From Caldicellulosiruptor saccharolyticus DSM 8903 (GTDB lineage: Bacteria > Bacillota > Thermoanaerobacteria > Caldicellulosiruptorales > Caldicellulosiruptoraceae): 64,000 bases of DNA. Position 1 is the stretch's first letter, and each line of letters starts with the position of its first letter. The position numbers and the translations under genes were made by a program. Below, in pieces: positions 8,863 to 17,980 of the stretch. Location of the stretch: positions 349,501 to 413,500 of the forward strand of contig NC_009437.1 of assembly GCF_000016545.1 (NCBI RefSeq). Direction: 5' to 3'. The notes beneath the pieces were generated by a model. The model did no database searches. It was not told where the DNA came from and was given only the letters and a program-made list of their open reading frames with translations.

Positions 8863-9006
8863 CCATGCTTAGGGAAGCACAACCATTGATGAAAATAGAC
8901 TTAAGAAAAGGTTGCAAATAATAAAATTTTTGTTAAACTAAAGTTAACAGGGCAAAGGTTGATTTTATTGTTGATGGATATAATACCTCGAACATTAACC
9001 TAACCT

Positions 9007-9096
9007 GATTACCTTTGAGCACAGCCAATTGTCGCCCCATATTATCCTGATATGGGAACAGCACGGGTGCTAAACTTCATATTTTCTCAGGTAATC
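9007..9096 (+). ncRNA. Candidate bridge RNA in the 5' flank of the second IS110 element
   Basis: Three nested perfect pairings are visible: GATTACCT (9007-9014) with AGGTAATC (9089-9096), AGCAC (9018-9022) with GTGCT (9067-9071), and CCCATAT (9036-9042) with ATATGGG (9050-9056). The segment lies between the element's left end and the transposase, where IS621-type bridge RNAs are encoded. Guide loops matching the istB target were not demonstrated. A translational control hairpin is another possibility. Confidence 0.45.
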
Positions 9097-9131
9097 ATCC
9101 CTGTAATAAATTCAGAATAGGAGAGAATAAT

Positions 9132-10379
9132 ATGCAAGATTTACTTGAGATTTGTTGTGGATTGGATGTTCATAAAGAAACTGTTGTAGCCTGCTTGCTT
9201 AAAGGCTCTGTGAATGATGATAAACCCCAAAAAACAATAAGAACATTTTCCACTTTACTGTCAGGGCTTGAAGAATTAAAAGCATGGCTTGAATCAGAAA
9301 ACTGCCGTTATGTAGCAATGGAGAGCACAGGAGTTTACTGGCAACCTGTTTATAATATTTTGGAAAGTGCTTTGGAGGGCACTATGGTAGTTATAGTTGC
9401 CAATGCAAGGCATATGAAAAATGTTCCTGGCAAAAAGACTGATATGAAAGATGCAAAATAAATTGCAACTCTTTTGAGGGCAGGACTTTTAAATGGGAGT
9501 TTTATTCCACCTCAAACAGCAAGAGAATTAAGAGATCTTACAAGATATCGTAAAAGCATAATAGAAGAACTGTCATCACAGAAAAACCGCATTGAAAAGT
9601 ATCTTCAAAGCTGTGGATTTAAACTTTCAAATTTTCTCACAGATATATTTGGTGTATCTGGAAGAGCAATAATAAACCACATAGCAGAACACGGCAGTAT
9701 AACCGCAGAAGAAGTTGAAAGTTATGTTAAGACGAGAGCACGAAATAAATTGCAAGAGATAAAACTGTCGGTAAATGGCAGGATGAACAGACACCAGCGT
9801 GAATTTTTAAGGCTTCTGCTTAAGCATTTAGATGAGACATATGAACATCTTGGTGAAATAGAAAAAAATATTAATTCTGAGCTTGAGAAATTTAAAAGGC
9901 AGATTGAGCAATTGGATAGCATACCAGGTATAGATAAGACGGCGGCTGCTGCGATAATTGCTGAAATTGGCATAGATATGAGCAAATTTAAAACTGCAGA
10001 ACATATTTGTTCATGGGCAGGATTAAGTCCTGGCAATAATGAAAGTGCAGGAAAAAAAAAGTCCACTCGAGTAACAAAGGGTAATACCTATATCAAGAGG
10101 ATACTGTGTGAAGTTGCATGGAGTCTAACTCGCGTAAGAGATTCATACCTTGCTACGTGGTATTGGAAAGTAAAGCAGCGCCGAGGGACAAAGAAAGCAA
10201 TAGTAGCTCTTGCTAGAAAATTACTGGTTATAATCTATAATATGCTTAAGAATGGCACTGACTATGATGAAAAAGTTTTTTATGAAGTTCGGAAGAAACA
10301 AGAAACGATACGTGTTAAACGACTTATCAATGAGGCTAAAAAGTTGGGTTTAGAAGTTATAGTGCCTCAATCAGTTTAA
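9132..10379 (+). pseudogene. IS110-family transposase with one in-frame stop
   Basis: This is a DEDD/Tnp20 recombinase of about 415 residues. The N-terminal RuvC-like domain shows D (CGLDVHKE), E (AMESTGVYW) and D/D (KTDMKDAK). The C-terminal Tnp20 domain has SIPGIDKTAAAAIIAEIG and a serine motif (GNNESAGKKK). A TAA at 9459-9461 follows KDAK, where the family usually has Trp before IA-LLR. Reading continues in the same frame at once (IATLLRAGLL). AGGAGAG precedes the ATG at 9132. A single nonsense lesion makes it a pseudogene unless stop read-through occurs; a sequencing error cannot be excluded. Confidence 0.9.
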
Positions 10380-10515
10380 ATTTTGATTAAATTTATAAGA
10401 TTTCCAGCTGATGCCTTTTAGCATTGGTTAGTTTATTATTGCCTTTTTCTGGTTGAATGATCGAATATATTCTATTGTTAACGTTCAAAATTATTTTTGA
10501 ATGCAATCTATTTTC

Positions 10516-11008
10516 GTGCTAACATAGTTTTTAGCTTTTGTTGATACGAATTATCCGCTCTTGAAATATACAACTCTTCTAACATCTCATTTGCTGTGGT
10601 AAACAAAACTCTATATCCAAGTGCTACAGCTTTAAGTCCTATCGCTATTGCAAGATGTGTCTTCCCTGTCCCTGGCGGTCCTATGAAGGTCACATTCTCC
10701 CTTTTTCGGACAAATTCACAGGTCGCCAAATTGTATATAAACCTTTTATTAATTGAAGGCTGATAATTAAAATTGTATTCTTCTAATGTCTTGTGCCATG
10801 GAAACTTTGCTTTGCTTATCCTCTTTTGATTACTGTTTATTCTCCTGTTACTCACTTCATCATTTATCGATATCTCAAAAAACTCTTGATATGAAAAGTT
10901 ATTCTTAATAGCTTCCTCTACTCTTAAATCAAAACTTTTTATTATCCCGGATAATTTCAAATCCTTTAGCTTTCCCAACAAAAGATCATTCATCTTTGCA
11001 ATTCTCAT
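10516..11008 (-). pseudogene. istB: IstB helper ATPase, N-terminal fragment
   Basis: The fragment holds the IstB N-terminal helical domain and Walker A (GPPGTGKTHLAIAIG). It breaks off after QQKLKTMLA, where the second IS110 element starts. The remaining half is at 8539-8862. The start may be the ATG at 10993 (MNDLLLGKL), which overlaps the istA stop by a few bases as is common in IS21 elements. Together the halves give an otherwise normal IstB of roughly 260 residues. Confidence 0.88.
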
Positions 11009-11185
11009 ATCTCAAGCAATTGTTATATTCCCTGATATTCCTGTAGAGCTCTATTCTTTCCTCATTAATATAGCTCTCATCTTCATACTCAGGCAAATCG
11101 CTTATCCCTTTTTCACATATATTCTTCACAAGCTTGTAACTCAATCCTCTGAATTTTAAAGCCCTCTTACACGCATTGTCTACTA
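10986..11185 (-). pseudogene. istA: IstA C-terminal fragment
   Basis: About 66 codons precede and overlap istB. They read NACKRALKFRGLSYKLVKNI and then an acidic tail, which resembles the C-terminal end of IstA. The fragment is cut at 11186 by the left end of IS256 copy 4. The rest of this istA is not on the other side of that copy, so sequence was lost there. Confidence 0.72.
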
Positions 11186-12495
11186 GGGAGTTAAAATAAA
11201 ATTGTGTCCACTGTATAATGAAAATATAATGAAAATTAGAAGGAGGACGATTGCAATAGAAAAAGATATCATTTTTGAAACAGCTAAGAACATGGCAATT
11301 GAGCAAGTACTCAACATGTACTGCTCTCCAGATGTTCCTAATCGCCCAGCTCTCAAACAACTATTAGAACATTTGTTAAACTGCATTATGTTATCAGAAC
11401 GAAGAATCTACCTCGAAAAAAATCAAAATGATAAAGGCAACGGCTTTTATAAACGCATGCTTGGTACTCCAGTAGGTAACCTTGAGCTTTCCGTACCACG
11501 AACAAGGACCAGCAATTTCCGTCCCTCTGTCTTGCCTCGGCCATATAAAAGAGTCGATCCGTCTTACACCGATTTGCTTATGTCCTTAGTTGCTAATGGT
11601 TACTCCGAAAGCTTGCTAATCCAAACCCTTAAAAACCTTGACTTACCTTACTCAGAGGAGGAAATATCTAAAATCAAAAATGACCTTAAAAACGAACTCC
11701 AGCTCTTTAAACAACGTGAATTGCCCGAAAATGCCTTCGCTACTTTAAATTGATGGCTACCACTGTGAAATCAGGGACAATTCAAAAGTCAAACAGGCTA
11801 CCTGCTATGTTGTTCTCGGCATCGATTTTAGATAGCAAAAAAGATATCTTTGGCATTTACACCTTCTTTGGCAAAGAGAACAAAGCTGATTGGATGAAAG
11901 TCTTTGAAGACTTAATCAACAGAGGTCTTAAAAAAGTCTTAATAATTGTAAGCGATGACTTCCCTGGTATAATAGATGCTGTCAAAATCGCTTATCCTTA
12001 TGCTGACCTTAAGTTTGCTTTTGTTCACCTGCAACGTAATGTAAAACGACATATGACAAAAGAGGATAGTTCAAAATTCAATAAAGAATTAGATAAAATA
12101 AGATTATCTTCTTCTGATGTTGATGAAGCTGTCTCTGGATTCAATCAACTTTGCAATGAATACCTTCCTAAATATCCTCGCTTTTTAAAAGGACTTTTAG
12201 AAAAAGCTGAGTTTTACTTTGCTCATATAAATTATCCTGAGGAGATTAGAAAGCATATTTACACAACTGAGGCAGTAGAGAGCATAAATAGTATAATTGA
12301 AAAGATAGGAATGAAATCGGGCGGATATTTTCAATCAACAGAGATTCTTGAGATTAATATTTATTTTCAAAGAGAGAACTTTAAGCGAGGTAAATGGAAA
12401 AATGGAGTACCTCTTATTAGACACTACACTTACGAAATCTTACAACTCTTCAATTTACGCTATGAATTGGATACACAAAATTCTTGACAAGTCTC
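11186..12495 (+). mobile_element. IS256-family element, copy 4, diverged, 1310 bp
   Basis: The element begins GGGAGTTAAAATAAAATTG and ends TTCTTGACAAGTCTC, the same termini as copies 1-3, but the interior has many substitutions. The 8 bases on each side differ (GTCTACTA and CTTCATCT), so there is no target duplication. The flanks belong to different elements (istA fragment and ISLre2 fragment). The copy therefore marks a deletion or recombination junction. Confidence 0.85.
11256..12487 (+). pseudogene. IS256-family transposase, copy 4, frameshifted
   Basis: The codon matching the ATG start of copies 1-3 is ATA here (11256-11258), so the start codon seems lost. One extra A near 11747 shifts the frame after NAFATL. 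One extra T near 11828 shifts it again before DSKKDIFGIYTFF. The rest is colinear with copies 1-3 to the stop at 12487, including VSDDFPG and the TEAVES glutamate. Two frame lesions and loss of the start make it inactive. Confidence 0.92.
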
Positions 12496-12670
12496 CTTCA
12501 TCTATAAATTTACATGCCTCCTCTATCATCCCCTTACCTATCTGGTCCAATTGCTTCTTAAGCTCAATTGAATATTCTGTTAAATCTTTCTCCCTTCTCA
12601 CTATCTTCTCTAATCCGTCCTCAAAAGTCTTTAAAAGTTCTTCTATTTTTGATACAATATTTTAAGTCAT
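12496..12670 (-). pseudogene. ISLre2 (UPF0236) transposase, N-terminal remnant
   Basis: About 57 codons read IVSKIEELLKTFEDGLEKIV and onward to an acidic end (MIEEACKFIDEG). This is the N-terminal pattern of UPF0236/ISLre2 transposases as I recognise it. The ATG at 12670 has AGGAGGGAG upstream, but codon 3 is TAA. The gene is cut at 12495 by IS256 copy 4. It is a dead fragment. Confidence 0.65.
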
Positions 12671-12927
12671 TTTGCTCCCTCCTTTGGTTTGTTTTTCCTT
12701 TTCTTTTTTGTTTTTTTCAACCTTATATTTTACATCTTTCTTTCTATTGTGCCAAGAGGAGGGAGCTTTTTGCCATCTCAAATCCTATAAATATTTTACA
12801 CTAAGATCAAATTCTATTTCTAAAGCTTAAAAGGCTTTTTAAAGAGAATTCATAAGAAAAATAGTCAAAACTCTAAAAATAGTGAGTTATTAACCGGTAT
12901 TTTTGAAAAATTGCCTCATTTGGCTTA
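12671..12927. other. Non-coding stretch left of the veg promoter
   Basis: This AT-rich stretch holds the ribosome binding site and presumably the left end of the ISLre2 remnant (to about 12790), then chromosomal sequence leading to the veg promoter. I see no gene, RNA or clear element terminus in it. Confidence 0.5.
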
Positions 12928-12956
12928 TTGACATATTTAAAAAAACACTTTATAAT
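12928..12956 (+). promoter_or_regulatory. Sigma-A promoter of veg
   Basis: TTGACA (12928-12933) and TATAAT (12951-12956) are both exact consensus hexamers separated by 17 bp. The veg start codon is about 134 bp downstream, leaving a long untranslated leader with no obvious riboswitch. A strong vegetative promoter for veg is known in Bacillus subtilis and fits here. Confidence 0.85.
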
Positions 12957-13089
12957 ATTTATTCCCCTCTATTTACAAAAAAAAAGAATAGTGATATAAT
13001 AATTATGTTTTTAGATGTAGCAAAATGGTGAATAATGTCAATGTAGCTTTCAAATTAAATAATTTTTTAAGAGGGGCAGTGATGTTAAG

Positions 13090-13362
13090 GTGGTTGATAA
13101 GCTACACCTTCAGCAGATCAAAAAGGACATTGAGGCCCTCAAAGGCGAAAAAGTACTTGTGCGTGCAAACAAAGGACGCAAAAAAATGATTGAAGTAGAA
13201 GGTATCTTGGAGAACACTTATTCAAATATCTTTGTTGTCAAGTTCCCGATTGACAGAGAGTGCAAACAGTTCAGGTGTGTGACCTATACCTATTCAGACC
13301 TTATAACAAATACAGTTGAAATAATTCTTTGTAGGACAAATACAAAGGTAAATGTTATGTAA
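13090..13362 (+). CDS. veg: Veg family protein
   Basis: This small 90-residue protein belongs to the Veg family (known in Bacillus subtilis as a highly expressed protein affecting biofilm matrix genes and spore outgrowth). It shares the pattern VRANKGRKKMIEVEGILE followed by a TYTYSDLITNTVEI stretch. The GTG at 13090 is the only in-frame start near GAGGGG (13071-13076); the spacing of 13 is long. It has its own consensus promoter and a strong terminator and stands as a single transcript. Confidence 0.88.
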   Translation: MVDKLHLQQIKKDIEALKGEKVLVRANKGRKKMIEVEGILENTYSNIFVVKFPIDRECKQFRCVTYTYSDLITNTVEIILCRTNTKVNVM

Positions 13363-13437
13363 AAAACGGCTTTTTATCAATTTTACTTGTACGTTTTAAT
13401 TATAACCAAAAATATCAATTTGTCAACACTTTAAAAA

Positions 13438-13477
13438 AGAGCTTATTCTGAGGTTGTGAGAATAAGCTCTTTTTTTA
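13438..13477 (+). terminator. Terminator after veg
   Basis: AGAGCTTATTCT (13438-13449) pairs perfectly with AGAATAAGCTCT (13459-13470), with a 9-nt loop and seven T residues after it. Confidence 0.95.
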
Positions 13478-13554
13478 TTTTACATATTATCCGGACGTCC
13501 CTGCATATATTTTATTAGAGAAAAGATGAGTTTATATGGAGGTTAACTTTAAAA

Positions 13555-15090
13555 TTGGATAAAAGGTATGAAAAGATTGAGTACATGAACGTGTATGGGT
13601 CAGACTCGCAAAAAGTTATTGTAGAAGGGGAGATTTTACTTCCTGAGATAAAGCCTGATGTCCTAAAAGTATTGCAGACAGATGCAGATGTTTTTATCAC
13701 AAGCGTAGAGGTTTTAAATGATAGGGTGGTGGTTCAGGGTGAAGTGGATTTTAGAATAATTTACCTTTCAAATGACCCGCTTAAGAAAATCTCCTTTGTT
13801 TCAAGCTGTGCCGAGTTTTCTAAGGTGTTTGATATGTTGGGAGTAAGACCGGGTATGGCATATGAGGTAAAAGATGACCTTATATACAGCTATTGCTCGG
13901 CACTTAGCCAAAGAAAACTTTCAGCAAAAGCAATAGTTGAGATTTGCCTTTTAGTCAAATCGTCAACCTCAATTGAGTATTTAGACCATATTGAAGATGA
14001 ATCGTTAAGGTTCCTAAAAGAAAGAATTACTATTTCCAACCCACTTACATTTACAGAGCAAATTACTAAAAAGGAAATCTTAGAGATTCCACAAGGAAAA
14101 TCTTCAATCAGAGAGATTTTGCGCTCATTTGCAAGACTATCTGATAAGAATATCAAGTTTGACAGAAAGAAGCTTGCTATTGATTTGAAGATTGATATCA
14201 AGACTCTTTATTCTCCTGACATAGGTCAAAATCCTCTTGAGACGGTTGAACATGAAATGTTTGCTGAACATTTTGTTGAACTTTCGAATATTCCAGATGA
14301 CTTAGAACCTATTGTGAAGTTTTATATAAAGAGCTTTAAAGTTTCTCCCAAGACAGATGAGGTAGGGGAGCTAAGGAGAATTGAATATGACATTGTGGTT
14401 GAGGCAGAGATAGCATTCAATCAGCTTGAAACAATTGAACCTATTGTAGATGTTTATTCCACAATGCATGAACTAAAAGAGTCTAAGAAGTTTTTGAACA
14501 TAGAACAGTTTGTTGGAAAAACTCGGCAGGTACACACAATCAAAGAGGTAGTAGTTCTTCCAAGTGAACCAGAGCAGATTTTTTCGTTGTCTGGTAGAGT
14601 TGAAATTGACATGGTAAAGGCTGAAAAGAATGCAGCTCAAGTAAAAGGTGTACTTGTTGTCTTTTTGATTTATATTTCAAAGGATGAGCAGGACATTATA
14701 AAAAGTGCAACCACCCAAATCCCATTTTCCATCAAGATTGACTTGGATGGAACTGAAGAACAAGACAAGGTCTATGATGACATTGATATTGAAAACCTGT
14801 CATTTTCTATCTTGTCAGCAAACGAAGTTGAAATAAGGGCACATCTGGTGGCTGAACTTTGGGCAAAACGCTCTGTAAATGTGGAGATCATAAGTGATGT
14901 ACAGATGCTCGAAAAGATAGAAAAAGAAGAAGAGAGACTTGCCTCAATGTATATCTATACGGTCCAGAAAGGTGATACCCTCTGGAAAATTGCCAAAAAG
15001 TATAAAACAACAGTTGAAAAGCTAATGAGTTTTAATCAATTAGAAAATGCTGAAATTTTTCCTGGTCAAAAACTTTTGATAGTAAGATAA
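13555..15090 (+). CDS. SPOCS (DUF3794) and LysM domain protein, SipL-like
   Basis: The 511-residue protein has repeated DUF3794/SPOCS-type segments (for example GSDSQKVIVEGEILLPEIKP near residue 15 and KTRQVHTIKEVVVLPSEP near residue 325) and a C-terminal LysM (YTVQKGDTLWKIAKKYKTT, about residues 465-511). In Clostridioides difficile, SipL has this layout and anchors the coat through SpoIVA. A spore-coat role is therefore likely but inferred. TTG 13555 follows GGAGG (13538-13542). The position between veg and murC is consistent with a sporulation neighbourhood. There is no signal peptide, which fits a mother-cell protein. Confidence 0.85.
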   Translation: MDKRYEKIEYMNVYGSDSQKVIVEGEILLPEIKPDVLKVLQTDADVFITSVEVLNDRVVVQGEVDFRIIYLSNDPLKKISFVSSCAEFSKVFDMLGVRPGMAYEVKDDLIYSYCSALSQRKLSAKAIVEICLLVKSSTSIEYLDHIEDESLRFLKERITISNPLTFTEQITKKEILEIPQGKSSIREILRSFARLSDKNIKFDRKKLAIDLKIDIKTLYSPDIGQNPLETVEHEMFAEHFVELSNIPDDLEPIVKFYIKSFKVSPKTDEVGELRRIEYDIVVEAEIAFNQLETIEPIVDVYSTMHELKESKKFLNIEQFVGKTRQVHTIKEVVVLPSEPEQIFSLSGRVEIDMVKAEKNAAQVKGVLVVFLIYISKDEQDIIKSATTQIPFSIKIDLDGTEEQDKVYDDIDIENLSFSILSANEVEIRAHLVAELWAKRSVNVEIISDVQMLEKIEKEEERLASMYIYTVQKGDTLWKIAKKYKTTVEKLMSFNQLENAEIFPGQKLLIVR

Positions 15091-15092
15091 AA

Positions 15093-15144
15093 AAGCTGCC
15101 TCACATGGTCATTTACTTTCTTGGGTTTTTGAGGCAGCTTTTTT
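15093..15144. terminator. Bidirectional terminator between the SipL-like gene and murC
   Basis: AAGCTGCCTCA (15093-15103) pairs with TGAGGCAGCTT (15130-15140), with T-runs on the plus strand and A-runs that give Ts on the minus strand. It serves both converging genes. Confidence 0.9.
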
Positions 15145-15145
15145 C

Positions 15146-16513
15146 TTATGATTTCACAGGTGATTTGTCAAGTATTAACTCTATACACTTGTTTACATCA
15201 CCCGCACCGATTGTTGCAACAATGTCACCCTTTTGAGCAGTATTCAATACATATTCTGCTATTTTTTCAAATTGATCTATATACTCGCAGTCAACACCTG
15301 CTTTTTTGAGCTTTTCATATAAATCTTTTGAGCTAACACCGTACACGTTCTTTTCCCGCGCAGCATAGACATCAGTGACAATAACTTTGTCTGCTAAAGA
15401 AAGACTTTTTACAAACCCTTCCATGAGACTTTTGAGTCTACTAAATGTATGTGGCTGAAAGATTACAATAACTTTTTCTTTGGCTAATTTTTTCAACGTC
15501 CTAAGTGTTGCTTCTATTTCAGTAGGGTGGTGAGCATAGTCATCATAAAGGACTATGCCGTCAATTTTACCTAATTTCTCGAGTCTTCGAGATGCGCCAC
15601 AAAATTCAAAAATAGCTTCTTTGATAGTATTTTTATCAATTCCCAATGTGTATGCAACTGAAAAAGCTGCTAAGCTATTATACACATTGTGAAATCCAGG
15701 GATATTGAGTTTAATATGGCAAAGATGTTTAAAATCTTTGTTAACAACATCAAATTCATAATAGCCATTGCATGAAGTTATATTGTCTGCCCAAAAATCT
15801 GCCTTTGTTTTGGTGGAAAAATATATTACATTTTGCTTTAAATAACTTGCAACTGAATAAACATTCTCATCGTCAAGATTTGCAACAATAAATCCGTTTT
15901 GGGGAATTTTGAGAGCAAACTTTCTGAAGGAGTCTTTGATTGACTCTATATCCTTAAAATAGTCCAAATGGTCATTGTCAATGTTCAAAATTACACCAAT
16001 GCTGGGATTGAAATTTAAAAAACTATCGACGTATTCACATGCCTCAACAACTAAATACTCACTGGAACCAATACAGAAATTTCCACCAAGCTGTTTTACA
16101 AATGCCCCAACCAAGACTGTAGGATTTAAAAGAGCTTTTTTTAAAATGTATCCTATCATTGAAGTAGTAGTGGTTTTTCCATGTGTGCCAGAAACCGCTA
16201 TAACATTTTTATAATCTTTCATGAGCATTCCTAAAAATTCAGCTCTTTCATAAACTTTAAGTCCCAGCCTTTTTGCCTTTACAAGTTCTGGATTGTCTTT
16301 TGGAATGGCCGCTGTGAAAATTACTATCTCATCGCCTTTTATGTGGTTTTCATCATGTCCTATATATACGTTAATTCCCTTTTCCCTAAGCATTCTGGTG
16401 GTTATACTCTCTTGCATATCAGAACCTTCTACAATATGTCCATGATTTTTAAGAATGAGTGCGATTGCACTCATCGATATTCCACCAATGCCGATTAAAA
16501 AAAATTTATTCAT
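15146..16513 (-). CDS. murC: UDP-N-acetylmuramate--L-alanine ligase
   Basis: MurC adds L-alanine to UDP-MurNAc in the cytoplasm, the first peptide step of peptidoglycan synthesis. The N-terminal Rossmann motif (FLIGIGGISMSAIA), the ATP loop (SGTHGKTTTTSMIGYIL), the Mur ligase centre (NIDNDHLDYF) and the C-terminal YDDYAHHPTEI are all present. At 455 residues it has normal length. The start is set at ATG 16513 because GGAGG lies 11 bases upstream; the frame stays open to 16564 but without a ribosome binding site. It is divergent from purR. Confidence 0.97.
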   Translation of the reverse strand: MNKFFLIGIGGISMSAIALILKNHGHIVEGSDMQESITTRMLREKGINVYIGHDENHIKGDEIVIFTAAIPKDNPELVKAKRLGLKVYERAEFLGMLMKDYKNVIAVSGTHGKTTTTSMIGYILKKALLNPTVLVGAFVKQLGGNFCIGSSEYLVVEACEYVDSFLNFNPSIGVILNIDNDHLDYFKDIESIKDSFRKFALKIPQNGFIVANLDDENVYSVASYLKQNVIYFSTKTKADFWADNITSCNGYYEFDVVNKDFKHLCHIKLNIPGFHNVYNSLAAFSVAYTLGIDKNTIKEAIFEFCGASRRLEKLGKIDGIVLYDDYAHHPTEIEATLRTLKKLAKEKVIVIFQPHTFSRLKSLMEGFVKSLSLADKVIVTDVYAAREKNVYGVSSKDLYEKLKKAGVDCEYIDQFEKIAEYVLNTAQKGDIVATIGAGDVNKCIELILDKSPVKS

Positions 16514-16613
16514 TAAAAAACTTACCTCCAACAACAGAAATTTTTTCAATATTGAAACTATCATACATTTTATATTATACTTCTTTTTTGTTTGAATTGT
16601 TAAAATAATTTTA

Positions 16614-16669
16614 ACTTATCGAACGTTAATTTAATTTTTCTTTATATCATTCGGCAAGTGTGATATAAT
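16614..16669 (+). promoter_or_regulatory. Paired PurBoxes and promoter of purR
   Basis: ACTTATCGAACGTTAAT (16614-16630) fits the PurBox consensus around CGAAC. An inverted, weaker copy ATCATTCGGCAAG (16646-16658) follows. A TATAAT (16664-16669) lies just beyond, with a poor -35. Bacillus-type PurR binds such inverted pairs, so autoregulation of purR is likely. The two boxes also lie in the divergent murC-purR interval. Confidence 0.55.
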
Positions 16670-16715
16670 TATTCTCAATATTGGGGCTTTTTATTTTGGA
16701 GGTGCAAAGTTTAGA

Positions 16716-17534
16716 ATGGAAAAGGCAGGAAAGGCCGAAAGGCTTATATATATTACTAATATCTTAACGCAAAATCCAATGAAGATTTTTAGTTTAAGTT
16801 TTTTTTGTGAGAAATTGAACTGTGCTAAATCTACTTTGAGTGAAGATATTGACCTCATATCAAAGGTATTTGTTGAGACAGGACAAGGCAGGCTTGAGAC
16901 AATAAGCGGTGCTGCTGGCGGTGTTTATTATATTCCGGTTATGAAGAAAGAGGATGAGATAGAATTTTTGAACTTTTTGAAAAATGAGCTTCAAAACCCA
17001 GAGAGAATTGTATCTGGGGGATTTGTATATATAAACGACATTGTATTCAGCCCAGAGATAATTAAAAAGGCTGCAAAGATTTTTTTGAGGCTTTTTTTAG
17101 AAAAAGAAATAGACTATATTGCCACTGTTGAGGCAAAAGGAATTGCACTTGCATCTTATGTTGCACAGTATTTTAACAAACCATTGGTTGTTGCGCGAAG
17201 TGGAAGCAAGTTTACAGAAGGCTCAACAGTCAATATCTCATACATCTCAGGAACAACAGGGAAGATTGAGACAATGACAATGGCAAAAAAGGCTATAAAA
17301 AGAGGCTCAAGGGTGCTTTTTATAGACGATTTTATGCGCGGCGGTGGTACTGTTCGTGGGATGAGAGACTTGCTCAGTGAATTTGAATCTACATTGGTGG
17401 GAGTTGGGGTTTTGATTGCCACAAAGGATAAAAAAAGCATTGATATAGATTATAAAAGCCTTTTGATTTTAGATACCCTTGATGCAGAAAACAAAAAGAT
17501 TGAATTTTCGATAAATAATCAAGTAATTTCATAA
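16716..17534 (+). CDS. purR: Pur operon repressor
   Basis: This is a Bacillus-type PurR. An N-terminal winged helix-turn-helix (about residues 1-75) is followed by a phosphoribosyltransferase-fold domain with the PRPP-binding loop (VLFIDDFMRGGGTVRG). It represses purine genes and is released by PRPP. At 272 residues the length is normal. ATG 16716 follows GGAGG at 16698-16702 with a spacing of 13. The purR-spoVG order with no yabJ between them resembles Bacillus synteny with one gene missing. Confidence 0.95.
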   Translation: MEKAGKAERLIYITNILTQNPMKIFSLSFFCEKLNCAKSTLSEDIDLISKVFVETGQGRLETISGAAGGVYYIPVMKKEDEIEFLNFLKNELQNPERIVSGGFVYINDIVFSPEIIKKAAKIFLRLFLEKEIDYIATVEAKGIALASYVAQYFNKPLVVARSGSKFTEGSTVNISYISGTTGKIETMTMAKKAIKRGSRVLFIDDFMRGGGTVRGMRDLLSEFESTLVGVGVLIATKDKKSIDIDYKSLLILDTLDAENKKIEFSINNQVIS

Positions 17535-17655
17535 AATTTATATAAAATGCACTAAATTGAAAGGAAAATTTGTTGGAAATACTAAAGGGAAAGATAGAAA
17601 AATGTAGAATTATATAAACTAAACAGAAAGTAAAATTAACATGGAGGATGGGCTT

Positions 17656-17922
17656 ATGCAGGTGACAGATGTTAGGATTAGAAAGATTACAAATGAGGGC
17701 AGGATGAAGGCTATTGTATCTGTGACATTTGACAACTGTTTTGTTGTGCATGACATTAAGATTATCGAGGGGCAAAATGGATTATTTATTGCAATGCCGA
17801 GTAGAAAGACACCAGAGGGTGAATTCAAAGACATTGCACATCCCATAAACCAAGAGATGCGCGATATGGTTCAAAAAGCTGTAATTGAAAAATATGAAGC
17901 TGTTATTTCAGCTGGAGAATAA
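17656..17922 (+). CDS. spoVG: Septation regulator SpoVG
   Basis: The 88-residue SpoVG family protein opens [19 protein letters not shown] and contains [10 protein letters not shown]. Members bind RNA or DNA and affect sporulation and capsule or cell-division genes. The start is ATG 17656, 8 bases after GGAGG (17643-17647); an in-frame ATG at 17641 overlaps that site and is less likely. It sits 121 bp after purR and ends in a strong terminator. Confidence 0.96.
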   Translation: MQVTDVRIRKITNEGRMKAIVSVTFDNCFVVHDIKIIEGQNGLFIAMPSRKTPEGEFKDIAHPINQEMRDMVQKAVIEKYEAVISAGE

Positions 17923-17935
17923 AGATTTAAAAAGA

Positions 17936-17980
17936 AAAGGTTTCTACCCGTAACAGAAAGAAAGGTAGAAACCTTTTTTG
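17936..17980. terminator. Bidirectional terminator after spoVG
   Basis: AAAGGTTTCTACC (17936-17948) pairs with GGTAGAAACCTTT (17964-17976), followed by Ts. The minus-strand side is also U-rich, so it can end the opposing gene at 17981. Confidence 0.92.

Larger units (their letters stand above)
8863..10515 (+). mobile_element. Second IS110-family element, inserted in istB
   Basis: The limits are set by where the istB reading frame breaks: after AATCCACATT on the left and before CGTGCTAACATAG on the right, accurate to a few bases. There are no terminal inverted repeats and no obvious duplication. The 5' flank (about 270 bp) is longer than the 3' flank (about 135 bp), the reverse of the first IS110 element. 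This places it nearer the IS110/IS621 layout, with the RNA upstream of the recombinase. Confidence 0.72.
8474..11185 (-). mobile_element. IS21-family remnant bounding the right side of the CRISPR array
   Basis: The minus-strand order is an istA 3' fragment, istB in two pieces, then a terminus at 8474. Read from the array, that end begins TGTTATTGTCAATACC, an IS21-like end that shares TGTTA with the other remnant at 2225. A second IS110 element (8863-10515) is inserted in istB, and IS256 copy 4 cuts istA. The element lies directly against a half repeat, so it inserted within the CRISPR repeat. Confidence 0.7.

Noticed and set aside
12348..12804. Plus-strand open frames after IS256 copy 4
   Set aside because: They are out-of-frame readings of the transposase tail and of the antisense of the ISLre2 remnant.
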